Positions 8,978 through 17,264 of a stretch of 37,793 nucleotides of DNA are shown here, in pieces; the stretch's first letter is position 1, and each line of letters starts with the position of its first letter. The notes below the pieces were generated by a model. It did not search any database. It was not told the DNA's origin and saw only the letters and a program-made list of their open reading frames with translations. Position numbers and translations under genes: made by a program. Source of the DNA: an uncultured Granulosicoccaceae bacterium. Its GTDB lineage: Bacteria > Pseudomonadota > Gammaproteobacteria > Granulosicoccales > Granulosicoccaceae. The stretch is taken from the NCBI GenBank assembly GCA_937931165.1, contig CALHCI010000237.1, positions 1-37,793 of the forward strand, read 5' to 3'.

Positions 8978-9810
8978 GCAAACCGGCCTCTTCACCGTTA
9001 ACGGATGTCACAGCCACTGCGCAGGCCATGAAAGCTAACGGCAATCAGTTTGCGGTAGCGACTGTGGTTCGCACGGTATCAATCACTGCAGCCAAACCCG
9101 GTGCCAAGGCCATTATTAATGCCGATGGTGAAATCGTAGACGGCTGGATAGGCGGCGGTTGTGCGAGATCTGCAGTGCTTAAGGCGGCAATCAAGTCAAT
9201 AACAGACGGCGAACCCCGACTGGTCAGTATTCAACCGGAAGAATTGCTGCGCGAACAGGGCCTGACCGCCGGTTCAGAACAAGATGGTGTTCTCACCGCT
9301 ACCAACATGTGCCCGAGTCGCGGATCAATGGAAATATTTGTAGAGCCGGTGTTGTCTGATCCGGAGCTATTGGTGCTCGGCACCAGCCCGGTGGCAAATA
9401 TGCTTTGTGAGCTGGCGAGGTCCTTTGCTTTTGACATTATTCAGGCCAGCGATAAGCCGTTAGAACACATTGACTCATCTGAACACACAACCATGTTATA
9501 CAACGAGCTTCCTGCACCACACAGCCGTAGGTACATTGTCGTGGCCACACAGGGCAGCGGAGATCTGGCAGCACTGCAAACGGCGCTATCGCTGCAATCG
9601 CAACACATCAGTTTTGTCGGCAGCTTTAAAAAGACCACACATCTTAAAAATAAACTAGTGTCACTTAATGAAAACGAACAGTCTGTCAATGCGATTAAAG
9701 GGCCGGCCGGGCTTGATATCGGTGGTGTGACACCACAGGAAATCGCGCTTTCTATACTGGCTGAGATTATTGCTATTCGCAGAAGTAAAACTGATATTGC
9801 AGTAAACTGA
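8974..9810 (+). CDS. coxF: CoxF, XdhC-family molybdenum-enzyme accessory protein
   Basis: A 278-residue XdhC/CoxI-family protein. These proteins bind the molybdenum cofactor and help sulfurate it before insertion into xanthine-dehydrogenase-type enzymes. The N-terminal domain shows the family core: FAVATVVRTVSITAAKPGAK, then the glycine-rich GWIGGGCAR at about residues 52-60. The cysteine here is conserved in XdhC proteins. A C-terminal Rossmann-like part follows, starting LLVLGTSPVANMLCELAR. The start is GTG, with GGAAAG five bases upstream, 70 bases after coxE. The position corresponds to coxF in Oligotropha. Its role in cofactor processing for CoxL is inferred from family and context. Confidence 0.9.
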   Translation: MSKPASSPLTDVTATAQAMKANGNQFAVATVVRTVSITAAKPGAKAIINADGEIVDGWIGGGCARSAVLKAAIKSITDGEPRLVSIQPEELLREQGLTAGSEQDGVLTATNMCPSRGSMEIFVEPVLSDPELLVLGTSPVANMLCELARSFAFDIIQASDKPLEHIDSSEHTTMLYNELPAPHSRRYIVVATQGSGDLAALQTALSLQSQHISFVGSFKKTTHLKNKLVSLNENEQSVNAIKGPAGLDIGGVTPQEIALSILAEIIAIRRSKTDIAVN

Positions 9811-9860
9811 CAGCAATTCCCTTTATCTAATATCCATTCTACCGATACCGAGAAAAACAC

Positions 9861-10310
9861 ATGATCCTTACAGATGAAGTCCAGATCCCACTTGATCGAA
9901 ACACGGTTTTTCAGGCGCTGAATGATCCTGAAATCCTTAAGCAGAGCATACCCGGCTGCGAGGAAATAAAAAGTCACAGCGACACTGAACTTGAGGCCAC
10001 AGTGGTAGTGAAATTCGGACCGGTCAAGGCGAGCTTTAACAGCAACGTAGAACTCGACCCGAGCGCAGGCCCCGAGCAATTTAAATTAAACGGCAGCGGC
10101 GACGCCGGTGTTGCAGGCTTTGCCAAAGGCGGCGCTGATGTCAAACTGACTGAAAACGCTGAAGGCACCTTGCTTAACTATGAGGTGAATATTGATATCA
10201 GCGGGAAACTGGCACAAGTGGGCAGCCGTCTGATTGAAGGTACTTCAAAAAGACTGGCAAAAAAGTTTTTTGTTAATTTTGAAGAAGCGCTGGCCAATCG
10301 TCACGCTTAA
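9861..10310 (+). CDS. coxG: CoxG, SRPBCC-fold CO dehydrogenase partner (short form)
   Basis: A 149-residue protein of the CoxG/SRPBCC lipid-binding-like fold, recognisable from IPLDRNTVFQALNDPEILKQSIPGCEE at the start and the FGPVKASF and GVAGFAKGGADVKL stretches. CoxG proteins link CO dehydrogenase to the membrane, and work on actinobacterial enzymes points to a role in giving the soluble enzyme access to menaquinone. The Oligotropha protein is about 206 residues and has a C-terminal extension with a membrane anchor. This copy stops right after the fold core (FFVNFEEALANRHA) and shows no hydrophobic tail, so it would have to reach the membrane another way. It is the last intact gene of the cox block. 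A hairpin follows at 10362-10387. Confidence 0.88.
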   Translation: MILTDEVQIPLDRNTVFQALNDPEILKQSIPGCEEIKSHSDTELEATVVVKFGPVKASFNSNVELDPSAGPEQFKLNGSGDAGVAGFAKGGADVKLTENAEGTLLNYEVNIDISGKLAQVGSRLIEGTSKRLAKKFFVNFEEALANRHA

Positions 10311-10361
10311 GGGTAAATCGCCGCAGTATAAAGCCGTTTAAACAGTGAAGTTACTACCTGC

Positions 10362-10387
10362 GCTCAATCGTCATACATAGATTGAGC
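10362..10387 (+). terminator. Hairpin after coxG
   Basis: A perfect eight-base inverted repeat (GCTCAATC at 10362-10369, GATTGAGC at 10380-10387) has a ten-base loop. The tail AAGATTTGTT is only weakly T-rich. It could be the cox operon terminator or an operator for the next gene. A ten-base direct repeat ACGATAGTTG with a 14-base period (10413-10436) follows just before the next ribosome site. Confidence 0.4.
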
Positions 10388-10448
10388 AAGATTTGTTAAA
10401 CCGACCTGTGACACGATAGTTGCCGAACGATAGTTGGAGAGCAACAAA

Positions 10449-11299
10449 GTGCCACTGACGTATGAGCAAAGAGTCCTGCGGGTGTTGCAGTACATTCACG
10501 ATCACCCGAGTGAGGATCTGTCACTCGATGCATTGGCAGACATCGCAGCGACCTCTCGGTTTCACTGGCATCGTGTCTTTCAGGCACTGACCGGTGAAAC
10601 CTGTGCACAGGCAGTCAGACGTATTCGATTGTCACTGGCAGCAAACTGGCAGCAAACTGGCTGATTAACTCAGACTCACCTGTCTCTAAAATAGCGGCAC
10701 GCGCGGGTTACCAGAACCTGCAAAGCTTTACCCGCGCATTCAGCGACCGCTTTGGTGTCCCTCCGGCCACGTTCAGAAACTCGGGTCAGCCCGGCCTGCT
10801 ACTGAAACAGAATATACGCGGAGAATTTACCATGTTTAAGATAGATATCGACACGACACCTCAAAAACAACTGGCGGCTAAACTTCACAAAGGCGCTTAC
10901 ACCAACATTGGCACCTGCTTTGAAGAGCTGGCAACGCTTGCGACCAGGGAAAGCCTGTGGCCTGGCGTCAGGGGCATGATTGGCATTTACCATGATGATC
11001 CGAATGTTGTCGATGTAGCCGATCTACAATCACATGCGGCCCTGTGGATGACCGAGGGTGCTGCAATTCCAGATACACTTGAAGCTCTGTCACTACCGGC
11101 AAGCGACTGTGCCATTCTGCACTACAAGGGGCCCTACCATGCCATCAAAGTTGCCTATGATTATCTTTATGGCGCCTGGCTGCCGAAATCAGGCAGAGAA
11201 CCTGCCGATGCACCGCCCTACGAAATCTATCTCAACAGTGCTTCAGATACACCTGAATCTGAACTGCTGACGGATATCATTTTACCCCTTAGCAGTTAG
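10449..11299 (+). pseudogene. AraC-type regulator with GyrI-like effector domain, frameshifted
   Basis: The first frame (GTG at 10449, GGAGAG seven bases upstream) encodes the start of an AraC helix-turn-helix domain (LDALADIAATSRFHWHRVFQ) and ends early at about 10664. The rest of the HTH (SKIAARAGYQNLQSFTRAF, then FGVPPATFR) and a complete GyrI-like small-molecule-binding domain (to 11299) lie in another frame. The break is explained exactly by a perfect tandem duplication of ACTGGCAGCAA (10634-10644 and 10645-10655). Removing one 11-bp copy restores a single frame reading RLSLAANWLINSDSP. The rest looks undamaged, so the change is recent or reversible. The ATG at 10832 could still give a stand-alone GyrI-like protein of 155 residues, but no clear ribosome site precedes it. 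Intact relatives sense drugs or cationic compounds; the target here is unknown. Confidence 0.85.
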
Positions 11300-11481
11300 C
11301 GCAACTAAAACACCGGCAAGACAACATCGCGTGTCATCAGCAGATGCCATGCGATTTTTGCCGTAATCAAATAACGCCACGATAAAACAGCAAATCACCG
11401 GATCAGAAAATCCTGTGCAAAGCGGCTTTGTTTCCTTACCTCTTTCAGGTCAGAATAGCGTGACTGATCAGGAGCCACCCA
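11300..11481. other. Intergenic leader before the flavin amine dehydrogenase
   Basis: About 180 bases without a gene. It contains the ribosome site GGAG (ten bases before the next ATG). I saw no convincing sigma70 promoter, although TTGTTT near 11430 and AGAATA near 11454 are 18 bases apart and could serve weakly. Confidence 0.4.
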
Positions 11482-13548
11482 ATGCCCCGCGACCCACGCT
11501 ACGATATTCTTTTTGAACCGGTAAAGATCGGCCCGCTAACGGCGAAAAACCGGTTTTATCAGGTGCCGCACTGTAACGGCGGCGGTTACCGTGACCCTTC
11601 TGCCGCTGCAGAGATGCGTGGCATCAAGGCGCAAGGCGGCTGGGGCGTTGTGTTTACCGAGCAGTGCGAAATGCACCATAGCTCGGAAATTACGCCGTTT
11701 ATCGAGTTACGATTGTGGGAAGACAAAGATATTCCGCAGATTGCCAAAATGGCAGATCGCATTAAACAGCACGGAGCGCTGGCCGGTATTCAATTGGCCT
11801 ACTCCGGTATTAACGGCCCCAACCTTTACACCAAGGAAGTGCCTCTCGCCCCTTCGGCACTGCCCATCCGCACCTTTACCAATGATCCGGTGCAGGCACG
11901 TGCGATGACTAAAAAGGATATTAAAAATCTGCGGCGCTGGTTTGTTAATGCGATTAAACGCTCTCGCACTGCAGGTTTTGACCTGGTGTGTTTATACGGT
12001 GCCCACGGCTTTGGTGTGTTTCAGCACTTTTTATCAACCGCCACTAATCAGCGCAGTGACGAATACGGCGGCAGCCTTGAGAACCGTTCACGCTTTGTGC
12101 GTGAGGTAGTCGCCGATGCGCGTGACGAAATCGGTGACAGCATGGCCATCACATTACGTATTTCACTGGAGGAAATGGTTGGAGATTTAGGATTCAGTAA
12201 TAACGAGCTGCGTGACTTTATTGCGATGCATGCCGACCTGCCAGACCTGTGGGACCTTGCACACGGTGCATGGGAGGACTGTTCGGGTCCGTCGCGCTTT
12301 AAAGACGAGGCAGCACAACAGCCACTGGTAAAGGGCATTAAAGAACTCACCGGTAAACCGGTGGTTGGCGTGGGGCGCTTTACTTCACCGGATGTGATGA
12401 TCAAACAAATTAGTTCAGGCACACTGGATTTTATCGGTTGCGCCAGACCCTCGATAGCCGATCCGTTTTTACCAAACAAAATCAGTGAAGGACGCATTGA
12501 GGATATTCGCGAGTGTATCGGTTGTAACATCTGTATAACCGGTGACATGACCATGTCTATTTCGCGCTGCACGCAGAACCCGACATTTATGGAAGAGTGG
12601 CGTAAGGACTGGCACCCGGAAAAAATGCAGAGCAAAGGCCATTCTGAAAACGTACTGGTGGTCGGTGCGGGGCCAGCCGGACTCGAGGCAGCACGCGCAC
12701 TTGCAGTTCGCGGCTACGATGTAGCTCTGGCCGAAGCTGGCACAGTACTGGGTGGCCGCGTCGCACGAGAGAGAACTTTGCCCGGGCTATCTGCCTGGGG
12801 ACGAGTTGCAGACTATCGCGAGTACCAGTTAAGCCAGATGGCCAATGTTGATACCTATTTTGAAAGTGAACTCAACGCGCAACAGATTCTTGAATTCGGG
12901 TTTCAGAATATTGCGATTGCCACCGGGGCGCACTGGCGTCGCGATGGTGTGGGCAGACAACATGTTGTCCCAATGAAAATATCGTCAGACATGCGACTCT
13001 ATACCCCCGATGATTTAATGAACGGCAGTCTGCCAACAGGCAATGTTGTATTGTACGACGATGATCATTACTACATGGGCGGTGTACTGGCAGAGCTACT
13101 GGCAAGCAGTGGTGCTAACGTAACCTTAATCACACCGTCAGCGTATGTGTCAGACTGGACCAATAACACACTGGAACAGGCAACGATTCACAGCCGTCTT
13201 GCAGAGGTTGGCGTTAACATTGTGTTAAACCGGGGCGTTACGGAAATAGCCACCGATCATATTATCAGCAACTGTATTTATACATCACAGACCAGCACAG
13301 TGGCCGCCGATGCGGTGGTGATGGTCACAGCTCAGCGACCCAACGATACGGTGTGGCGTGATCTTGAAGCCCGTGAGGCAGAGTGGCAGGATGCCGGTAT
13401 ACGTTCAATTAAGGTACTGGGCGATGCGCAGGCACCCGGCCCGATTGCGTGGGCTACCTACGCCGGCCACCGCTATGCACGGGAACTGGATATGCCGGAC
13501 ATTGGCGATGCGCTGCCGTTTCGCAGAGAAATCACCGAGTTGCAGTGA
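11482..13548 (+). CDS. Trimethylamine-dehydrogenase-family flavoenzyme, histamine-dehydrogenase-like
   Basis: A 688-residue iron-sulfur flavoprotein that should oxidatively deaminate or dealkylate an amine. The N-terminal old-yellow-enzyme-type barrel includes PHC with Cys31, equivalent to the cysteine that covalently holds FMN in trimethylamine dehydrogenase (TMADH). Tyr172 and His175 (YGAH) match catalytic Tyr169/His172. A [4Fe-4S] motif follows with Cys345, 348, 351 and a fourth cysteine 12 residues on (CIGCNICI...RC). Then comes an ADP/NAD-type Rossmann half (VVGAGPAGLEAARAL). Two of the three residues of the TMADH aromatic bowl differ. Tyr60 is Gln61 and Trp355 is Asp355, the same changes described for histamine dehydrogenase; Trp264 is kept as Trp257. 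The substrate is therefore more likely a primary amine such as histamine, agmatine or putrescine than trimethylamine. RidA, LysR and polyamine-transporter genes follow, consistent with amine catabolism. Confidence 0.87.
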   Translation: MPRDPRYDILFEPVKIGPLTAKNRFYQVPHCNGGGYRDPSAAAEMRGIKAQGGWGVVFTEQCEMHHSSEITPFIELRLWEDKDIPQIAKMADRIKQHGALAGIQLAYSGINGPNLYTKEVPLAPSALPIRTFTNDPVQARAMTKKDIKNLRRWFVNAIKRSRTAGFDLVCLYGAHGFGVFQHFLSTATNQRSDEYGGSLENRSRFVREVVADARDEIGDSMAITLRISLEEMVGDLGFSNNELRDFIAMHADLPDLWDLAHGAWEDCSGPSRFKDEAAQQPLVKGIKELTGKPVVGVGRFTSPDVMIKQISSGTLDFIGCARPSIADPFLPNKISEGRIEDIRECIGCNICITGDMTMSISRCTQNPTFMEEWRKDWHPEKMQSKGHSENVLVVGAGPAGLEAARALAVRGYDVALAEAGTVLGGRVARERTLPGLSAWGRVADYREYQLSQMANVDTYFESELNAQQILEFGFQNIAIATGAHWRRDGVGRQHVVPMKISSDMRLYTPDDLMNGSLPTGNVVLYDDDHYYMGGVLAELLASSGANVTLITPSAYVSDWTNNTLEQATIHSRLAEVGVNIVLNRGVTEIATDHIISNCIYTSQTSTVAADAVVMVTAQRPNDTVWRDLEAREAEWQDAGIRSIKVLGDAQAPGPIAWATYAGHRYARELDMPDIGDALPFRREITELQ

Positions 13549-13652
13549 TTTCGATTATCCGATGCAATATTTATATTAAAAATACTTTATTAAATTAATC
13601 CAGGTGCATAACATAGTGACACCAGTGTCTGTCATTTTCAGCGGGGACAATC

Positions 13653-14066
13653 ATGGCGCACAAACGCATCCGGCCTTTTAATACCAAAGATACCTATCCC
13701 GAACAAAATCTCGACAATGACCTTGCTCAGGCTGTGATTGCCGGTAATACCATTTACCTGCGCGGTCAATGCCCGCAAGATCTCGACACCGCAAAAAGTC
13801 TCGACAGCAATGATCCGGTCGAGCAGACTCATAAAGTCATGCAAAATATTCAGCAACTGATCGATGAGTGCGGCGGCACCATGCAGCACCTGGTGAAAGT
13901 AGTCGTGTATATCACCGATGTGCGACACCGCGAGGCCGTGTATCGAACCATGGGTGAATACATAAAAGGGGTACATCCGGTGTCTACCGGACTGGTCGTT
14001 CAGGCGCTGGCGCGGCCAGAGTGGCTGGTTGAAATCGACGCAACAGCAGTATTAAGCGAAGATTAA
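13653..14066 (+). CDS. RidA/YjgF-family protein
   Basis: A 137-residue member of the Rid family. Classical RidA hydrolyses reactive enamine/imine intermediates to ketones and ammonia. Family features are IYLRGQCPQD, the central QTHKVMQNIQQLIDECG helix, VKVVVYITDV and the end ALARPEWLVEIDATAVL. The arginine of ALARPEW sits where RidA has its catalytic arginine (Arg105), and the final acidic residue also appears kept. GGGGA lies eight bases upstream of the ATG. It sits between an amine dehydrogenase, whose reaction passes through an imine, and a LysR regulator, so clearing imines from amine oxidation is a reasonable inferred role. Confidence 0.9.
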   Translation: MAHKRIRPFNTKDTYPEQNLDNDLAQAVIAGNTIYLRGQCPQDLDTAKSLDSNDPVEQTHKVMQNIQQLIDECGGTMQHLVKVVVYITDVRHREAVYRTMGEYIKGVHPVSTGLVVQALARPEWLVEIDATAVLSED

Positions 14067-14081
14067 ACCCTGCAACCTCAC

Positions 14082-15005
14082 ATGCGCCTTACGTTCAAGC
14101 AGCTTGAGTATTTTGTTGCCACTGCAGATACAGGCAGCATTAAACATGCGGCGCAGAAAATCAGTATTTCAGCGCCGTCTATTTCATCGGCAATTACACA
14201 GCTCGAAAGTGAATTTGGTGTACAACTTTTTGTGCGCCAGCATGCACAGGGCCTGACACTGACTTCCACCGGGCAACGCTTTGCACGCGAGGCAAAACGA
14301 CTGTTGCGAAACAGTGAAAGCCTTTACGACATTGCAGATGAACTGCGCAACGAAATTGGCGGCAGTTTGAATGTGGGTTGTATGGTAACGCTTGCACCAA
14401 TGATAGCACCGCGCCTCATCAAGTCGTTTAACGCCCGGCATCCAAACGTTACCTTATCTTTTACAGATAGCAGTCATGAACAGATGGTTCATGCGCTAAG
14501 ACACATTGAGATAGATGCCGCCATTTGCTATGACCTGGGCTTTCCGGATGATGTCTCGTTCGAACCGCTTGACACCCTGCCCCCGCATGTTCTGGTAGCA
14601 GAGGGTCACGAATTTGCGTCCAGCGCTTCTGTCACGGTAAAGCAGATTGCCCAAGCCCCATTCATTCTGCTGGACCTGCCCTACAGTCGCGAGTATTTCA
14701 CGTCTATTTTCCGTGAGGCTGGTGTCACGCCGAAAATCGGCCACAAGTCCCCGACTCATGAGTTGGTACGGTCGATGGTTGCCAACGGCTTTGGCTACAC
14801 CATTGCCAATGTCCGGCCTCGCAATCAAACCACCCTTGACGGGCGCAAACTTAAAGCCGTGCGGCTTGCCGGACAGCACAAACCAATGACAATCGGCCTG
14901 GCAACCCTGTCACAAGAGATTAAGCCGCTGACACTACGAACTTTTGAGACTCACTGTCGCAAAGCGATCAGTAACGGAGAAATCCCGGGCATGCGCCCTC
15001 AATGA
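14082..15005 (+). CDS. LysR-type transcriptional regulator
   Basis: A 307-residue LysR regulator. The winged helix-turn-helix covers residues 1-65 (LTFKQLEYFVATADTGSIKHAAQ, then SISSAITQLESEFGVQLFVR, then LTLTSTGQRF). A periplasmic-binding-like co-inducer domain begins near residue 90 (LNVGCMVTLAPMIAPRLIKSF). It lies 15 bases after the RidA gene and reads the same way as the genes on both sides, unlike the usual divergent LysR arrangement. It probably controls the amine dehydrogenase, RidA and the transporter, sensing the amine or a product. I see no strong Shine-Dalgarno before the ATG. Confidence 0.93.
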   Translation: MRLTFKQLEYFVATADTGSIKHAAQKISISAPSISSAITQLESEFGVQLFVRQHAQGLTLTSTGQRFAREAKRLLRNSESLYDIADELRNEIGGSLNVGCMVTLAPMIAPRLIKSFNARHPNVTLSFTDSSHEQMVHALRHIEIDAAICYDLGFPDDVSFEPLDTLPPHVLVAEGHEFASSASVTVKQIAQAPFILLDLPYSREYFTSIFREAGVTPKIGHKSPTHELVRSMVANGFGYTIANVRPRNQTTLDGRKLKAVRLAGQHKPMTIGLATLSQEIKPLTLRTFETHCRKAISNGEIPGMRPQ

Positions 15006-15179
15006 ATACGGCCGCTTGCCCTTTAAGCCTGTTGTCTTCGTTGATCGCGCCAACCCACCTGACAAACCCGTCCCGCACCGGCAAATAAGCGGTATGATTA
15101 CGACACAACATTCAGCGCGAGGAACAACACGCCCCATGTCATCAGCAACAGATGCATCAGACGGTGAAATCAGCAGCCT

Positions 15180-16289
15180 ATGACAATGCCAGACGCAGCG
15201 GTTTCCATTCGCGGGGTGAAGAAAAATTTTGGCAGCTTTGTCGCGATTCGGGAACTGAGTTTCGAAATTCGCGACAACGAGTTTTTTACGTTACTCGGCC
15301 CTTCCGGTTGTGGCAAAACCACGCTGCTAAGACTGATAGCGGGCTTTGAATCAACTACTGATGGCGAGATCTTTCTCTACGGTGAAGAGATCGAAAAGCT
15401 GCCGCCCGATAAACGCCCGATCAACACGGTTTTTCAGAGCTACGCGTTGTTTCCACACATGACGGTTGCCGAAAATATCGGCTTCGGACTGCGGATGCTT
15501 GGCTGGAACGCCACAGACATCAACAACCGGGTCGAGCAAATGATCACCACCGTAAAGCTTGACGAATTCTCTCACCGCAAACCGGCCCAGTTATCGGGCG
15601 GCCAGCAACAGCGAGTCGCACTGGCTCGTGCCATGGCACCACAACCGCGAGTGCTGCTGCTGGACGAACCGTTGTCTGCGCTTGATCTTAAATTGCGACA
15701 ACAAATGCGTGCCGAACTCAAAGCCCTACAAAAAGAAACCGGCATTACTTTTATCTTTGTCACCCATGATCAGGAAGAAGCGCTGACCATGTCAGACAGA
15801 ATCGCAGTGATGTCTGCCGGCGAGTTACAACAACTCGGCACTGCTACACAAATCTATGAGGAGCCTGCCAACCGGTTTGTTGCAAACTTTATAGGTGAAA
15901 CGAATCTGATTGACGCAACCATACACTCGGTTAACGGCCAACAGGTGGTCTGTGAATTACCCGGCGGTTTTCTGCTTGATGCCAGAATCGACAACAGCAC
16001 AGCTGTTAACACCGGTGCGCAAGGTGCTGTGTCTATCAGACCGGAACGGCTTAGTATCGTCGCTCCCGATACAAGCCAGCAACCAACAAACCACCAGGGA
16101 GACCACTCACTGCTTAATGCGACATTAATCGACACCACGTATCTTGGCACCGATACCATATACAGCCTGAAACTGACAGAAGATCATAACCTGTCGGTCA
16201 GAGTGCAAAATAACAACGCACTGGGAAGCAAAGCCATTGGTGACACCGTCACCGTGTGCGTAGAAGCCGCCCAGTTTCTTGCGCAGTGA
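15180..16289 (+). CDS. potA: ABC transporter ATPase, spermidine/putrescine type (PotA-like)
   Basis: A 369-residue ATPase that powers a polyamine-class importer. Motifs in order are Walker A GPSGCGKTT (about residues 39-47), the Q-loop VFQSYALFP, signature LSGGQQQRVALARA, Walker B VLLLDEP and the H-loop VTHDQEEA. A C-terminal TOBE-type regulatory domain follows (about 240-369). The start shown overlaps the stop of a 15-codon frame (15136-15183) as ATGA. That short frame has AGGAA upstream while the potA ATG has no ribosome site of its own, so potA may be translated by coupling. Direct substrates in this family are putrescine, spermidine or related cations. Confidence 0.93.
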   Translation: MTMPDAAVSIRGVKKNFGSFVAIRELSFEIRDNEFFTLLGPSGCGKTTLLRLIAGFESTTDGEIFLYGEEIEKLPPDKRPINTVFQSYALFPHMTVAENIGFGLRMLGWNATDINNRVEQMITTVKLDEFSHRKPAQLSGGQQQRVALARAMAPQPRVLLLDEPLSALDLKLRQQMRAELKALQKETGITFIFVTHDQEEALTMSDRIAVMSAGELQQLGTATQIYEEPANRFVANFIGETNLIDATIHSVNGQQVVCELPGGFLLDARIDNSTAVNTGAQGAVSIRPERLSIVAPDTSQQPTNHQGDHSLLNATLIDTTYLGTDTIYSLKLTEDHNLSVRVQNNNALGSKAIGDTVTVCVEAAQFLAQ

Positions 16290-16299
16290 GCCCCATACG

Positions 16300-16345
16300 A
16301 TGAGCAAGATACGATGAGAAAGACGCAATGAGTATGGTGCAATAG
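16300..16345 (+). repeat. Degenerate 14-base repeat forming three chained five-codon ORFs
   Basis: Three imperfect 14-base units each begin ATGAG: 16300-16313, 16314-16327 and 16328-16341. Each opens a five-codon frame whose stop overlaps the next start: MSKIR (stop 16315-16317), MRKTQ (16329-16331) and MSMVQ (TAG at 16343-16345). The potB ATG follows three bases after the last stop. This is seen directly; a role in passing ribosomes to potB is inference. Confidence 0.55.
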
Positions 16346-16348
16346 CAG

Positions 16349-17257
16349 ATGGCATCCGGCACTTTCACTCCCGTTCGCAAATGGCTGTTACTGCCCACCT
16401 GGGTGACCATTGGGTTCTTCTTGTTACTGCCTATACTTTTGGTGGTGGTGTATTCCTTTTTAACCAAAGAATTCAGAGGCGGTGTTGACTGGACGTTTTC
16501 ACTGGATGCGTATGATCAGTTTATGTTCGACAGAGGCCTGTTTGGCGATGAAGCCCCGAGTATCGAGTGGACATACATCACGATATTTTTCAGGTCAATC
16601 GTACAGGCACTGATTGCAACACTGTTTTGTTTAATTATCGGATTTCCAACGGCGTATTTTATCGCCACACGCCCGGCTTCATCACGATCGATATGGGTGT
16701 TTTTGATTACAGTGCCCTACTGGGTAAACCTGTTAATCAGAACGGTCTCAATGAAATTCTTAATCAGAGACAACGGCCCAATGAATCAGGGACTGATGGC
16801 ACTGGGTCTGATAGATACACCCATCCATCTGATTAACACCAATATTGCCGTACAGCTCGGGTTGTTCTATTCGTACCTGCCTTTTATGGTGCTGCCAATC
16901 TACGCGTCAGTAGAGCGCTATAATTTTGCGTTGTCTGAAGCCGCCGCTGATCTCTATGCCAGCCGCTGGACCATACTGCGTGAAGTGCTTATCCCTTCAG
17001 TTAAGCCGGGCATTATCGCCGGCTGCATTCTGGTGTTTGTCCCAAGCCTCGGCGCATTCCTCGCACCGGATCTGCTCGGTGGCGCTAAGACTTTTATGAT
17101 CGGTTCATTGATTGAAGAACAATTTAAAGGTACCGCAGGTAACTGGCCGTTTGGTGCCGCCTGTGCCGTTATTCTGCTCACCCTGGTGCTCATGGCACTG
17201 ACACTCTACGCACGAGCGCAATCGAAAGAACGCGCCCAAGAGCAAAGGGCAGGATAG
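16349..17257 (+). CDS. potB: ABC transporter permease, spermidine/putrescine type (PotB-like)
   Basis: A 302-residue inner-membrane permease with about six hydrophobic helices, the first at residues 12-36 ([20 protein letters not shown]). The cytoplasmic EAA loop that docks to the ATPase is clear: [30 protein letters not shown], near residues 193-222. The [11 protein letters not shown] segment is typical of PotB proteins. It starts 60 bases after potA, behind a chain of tiny ORFs, and is followed by potC after seven bases. Confidence 0.93.
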   Translation: MASGTFTPVRKWLLLPTWVTIGFFLLLPILLVVVYSFLTKEFRGGVDWTFSLDAYDQFMFDRGLFGDEAPSIEWTYITIFFRSIVQALIATLFCLIIGFPTAYFIATRPASSRSIWVFLITVPYWVNLLIRTVSMKFLIRDNGPMNQGLMALGLIDTPIHLINTNIAVQLGLFYSYLPFMVLPIYASVERYNFALSEAAADLYASRWTILREVLIPSVKPGIIAGCILVFVPSLGAFLAPDLLGGAKTFMIGSLIEEQFKGTAGNWPFGAACAVILLTLVLMALTLYARAQSKERAQEQRAG

Positions 17258-17264
17258 AAAAACC

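Noticed and set aside
9441-10079. 212-residue - strand frame opposite coxF and coxG
   Set aside because: Crosses two clear + strand genes and shows no domain; shadow frame.
11482-13548. Calling the flavoenzyme trimethylamine dehydrogenase
   Set aside because: Two of the three aromatic-bowl residues needed for trimethylamine are replaced (Gln61 and Asp355), so the narrower name is not supported.
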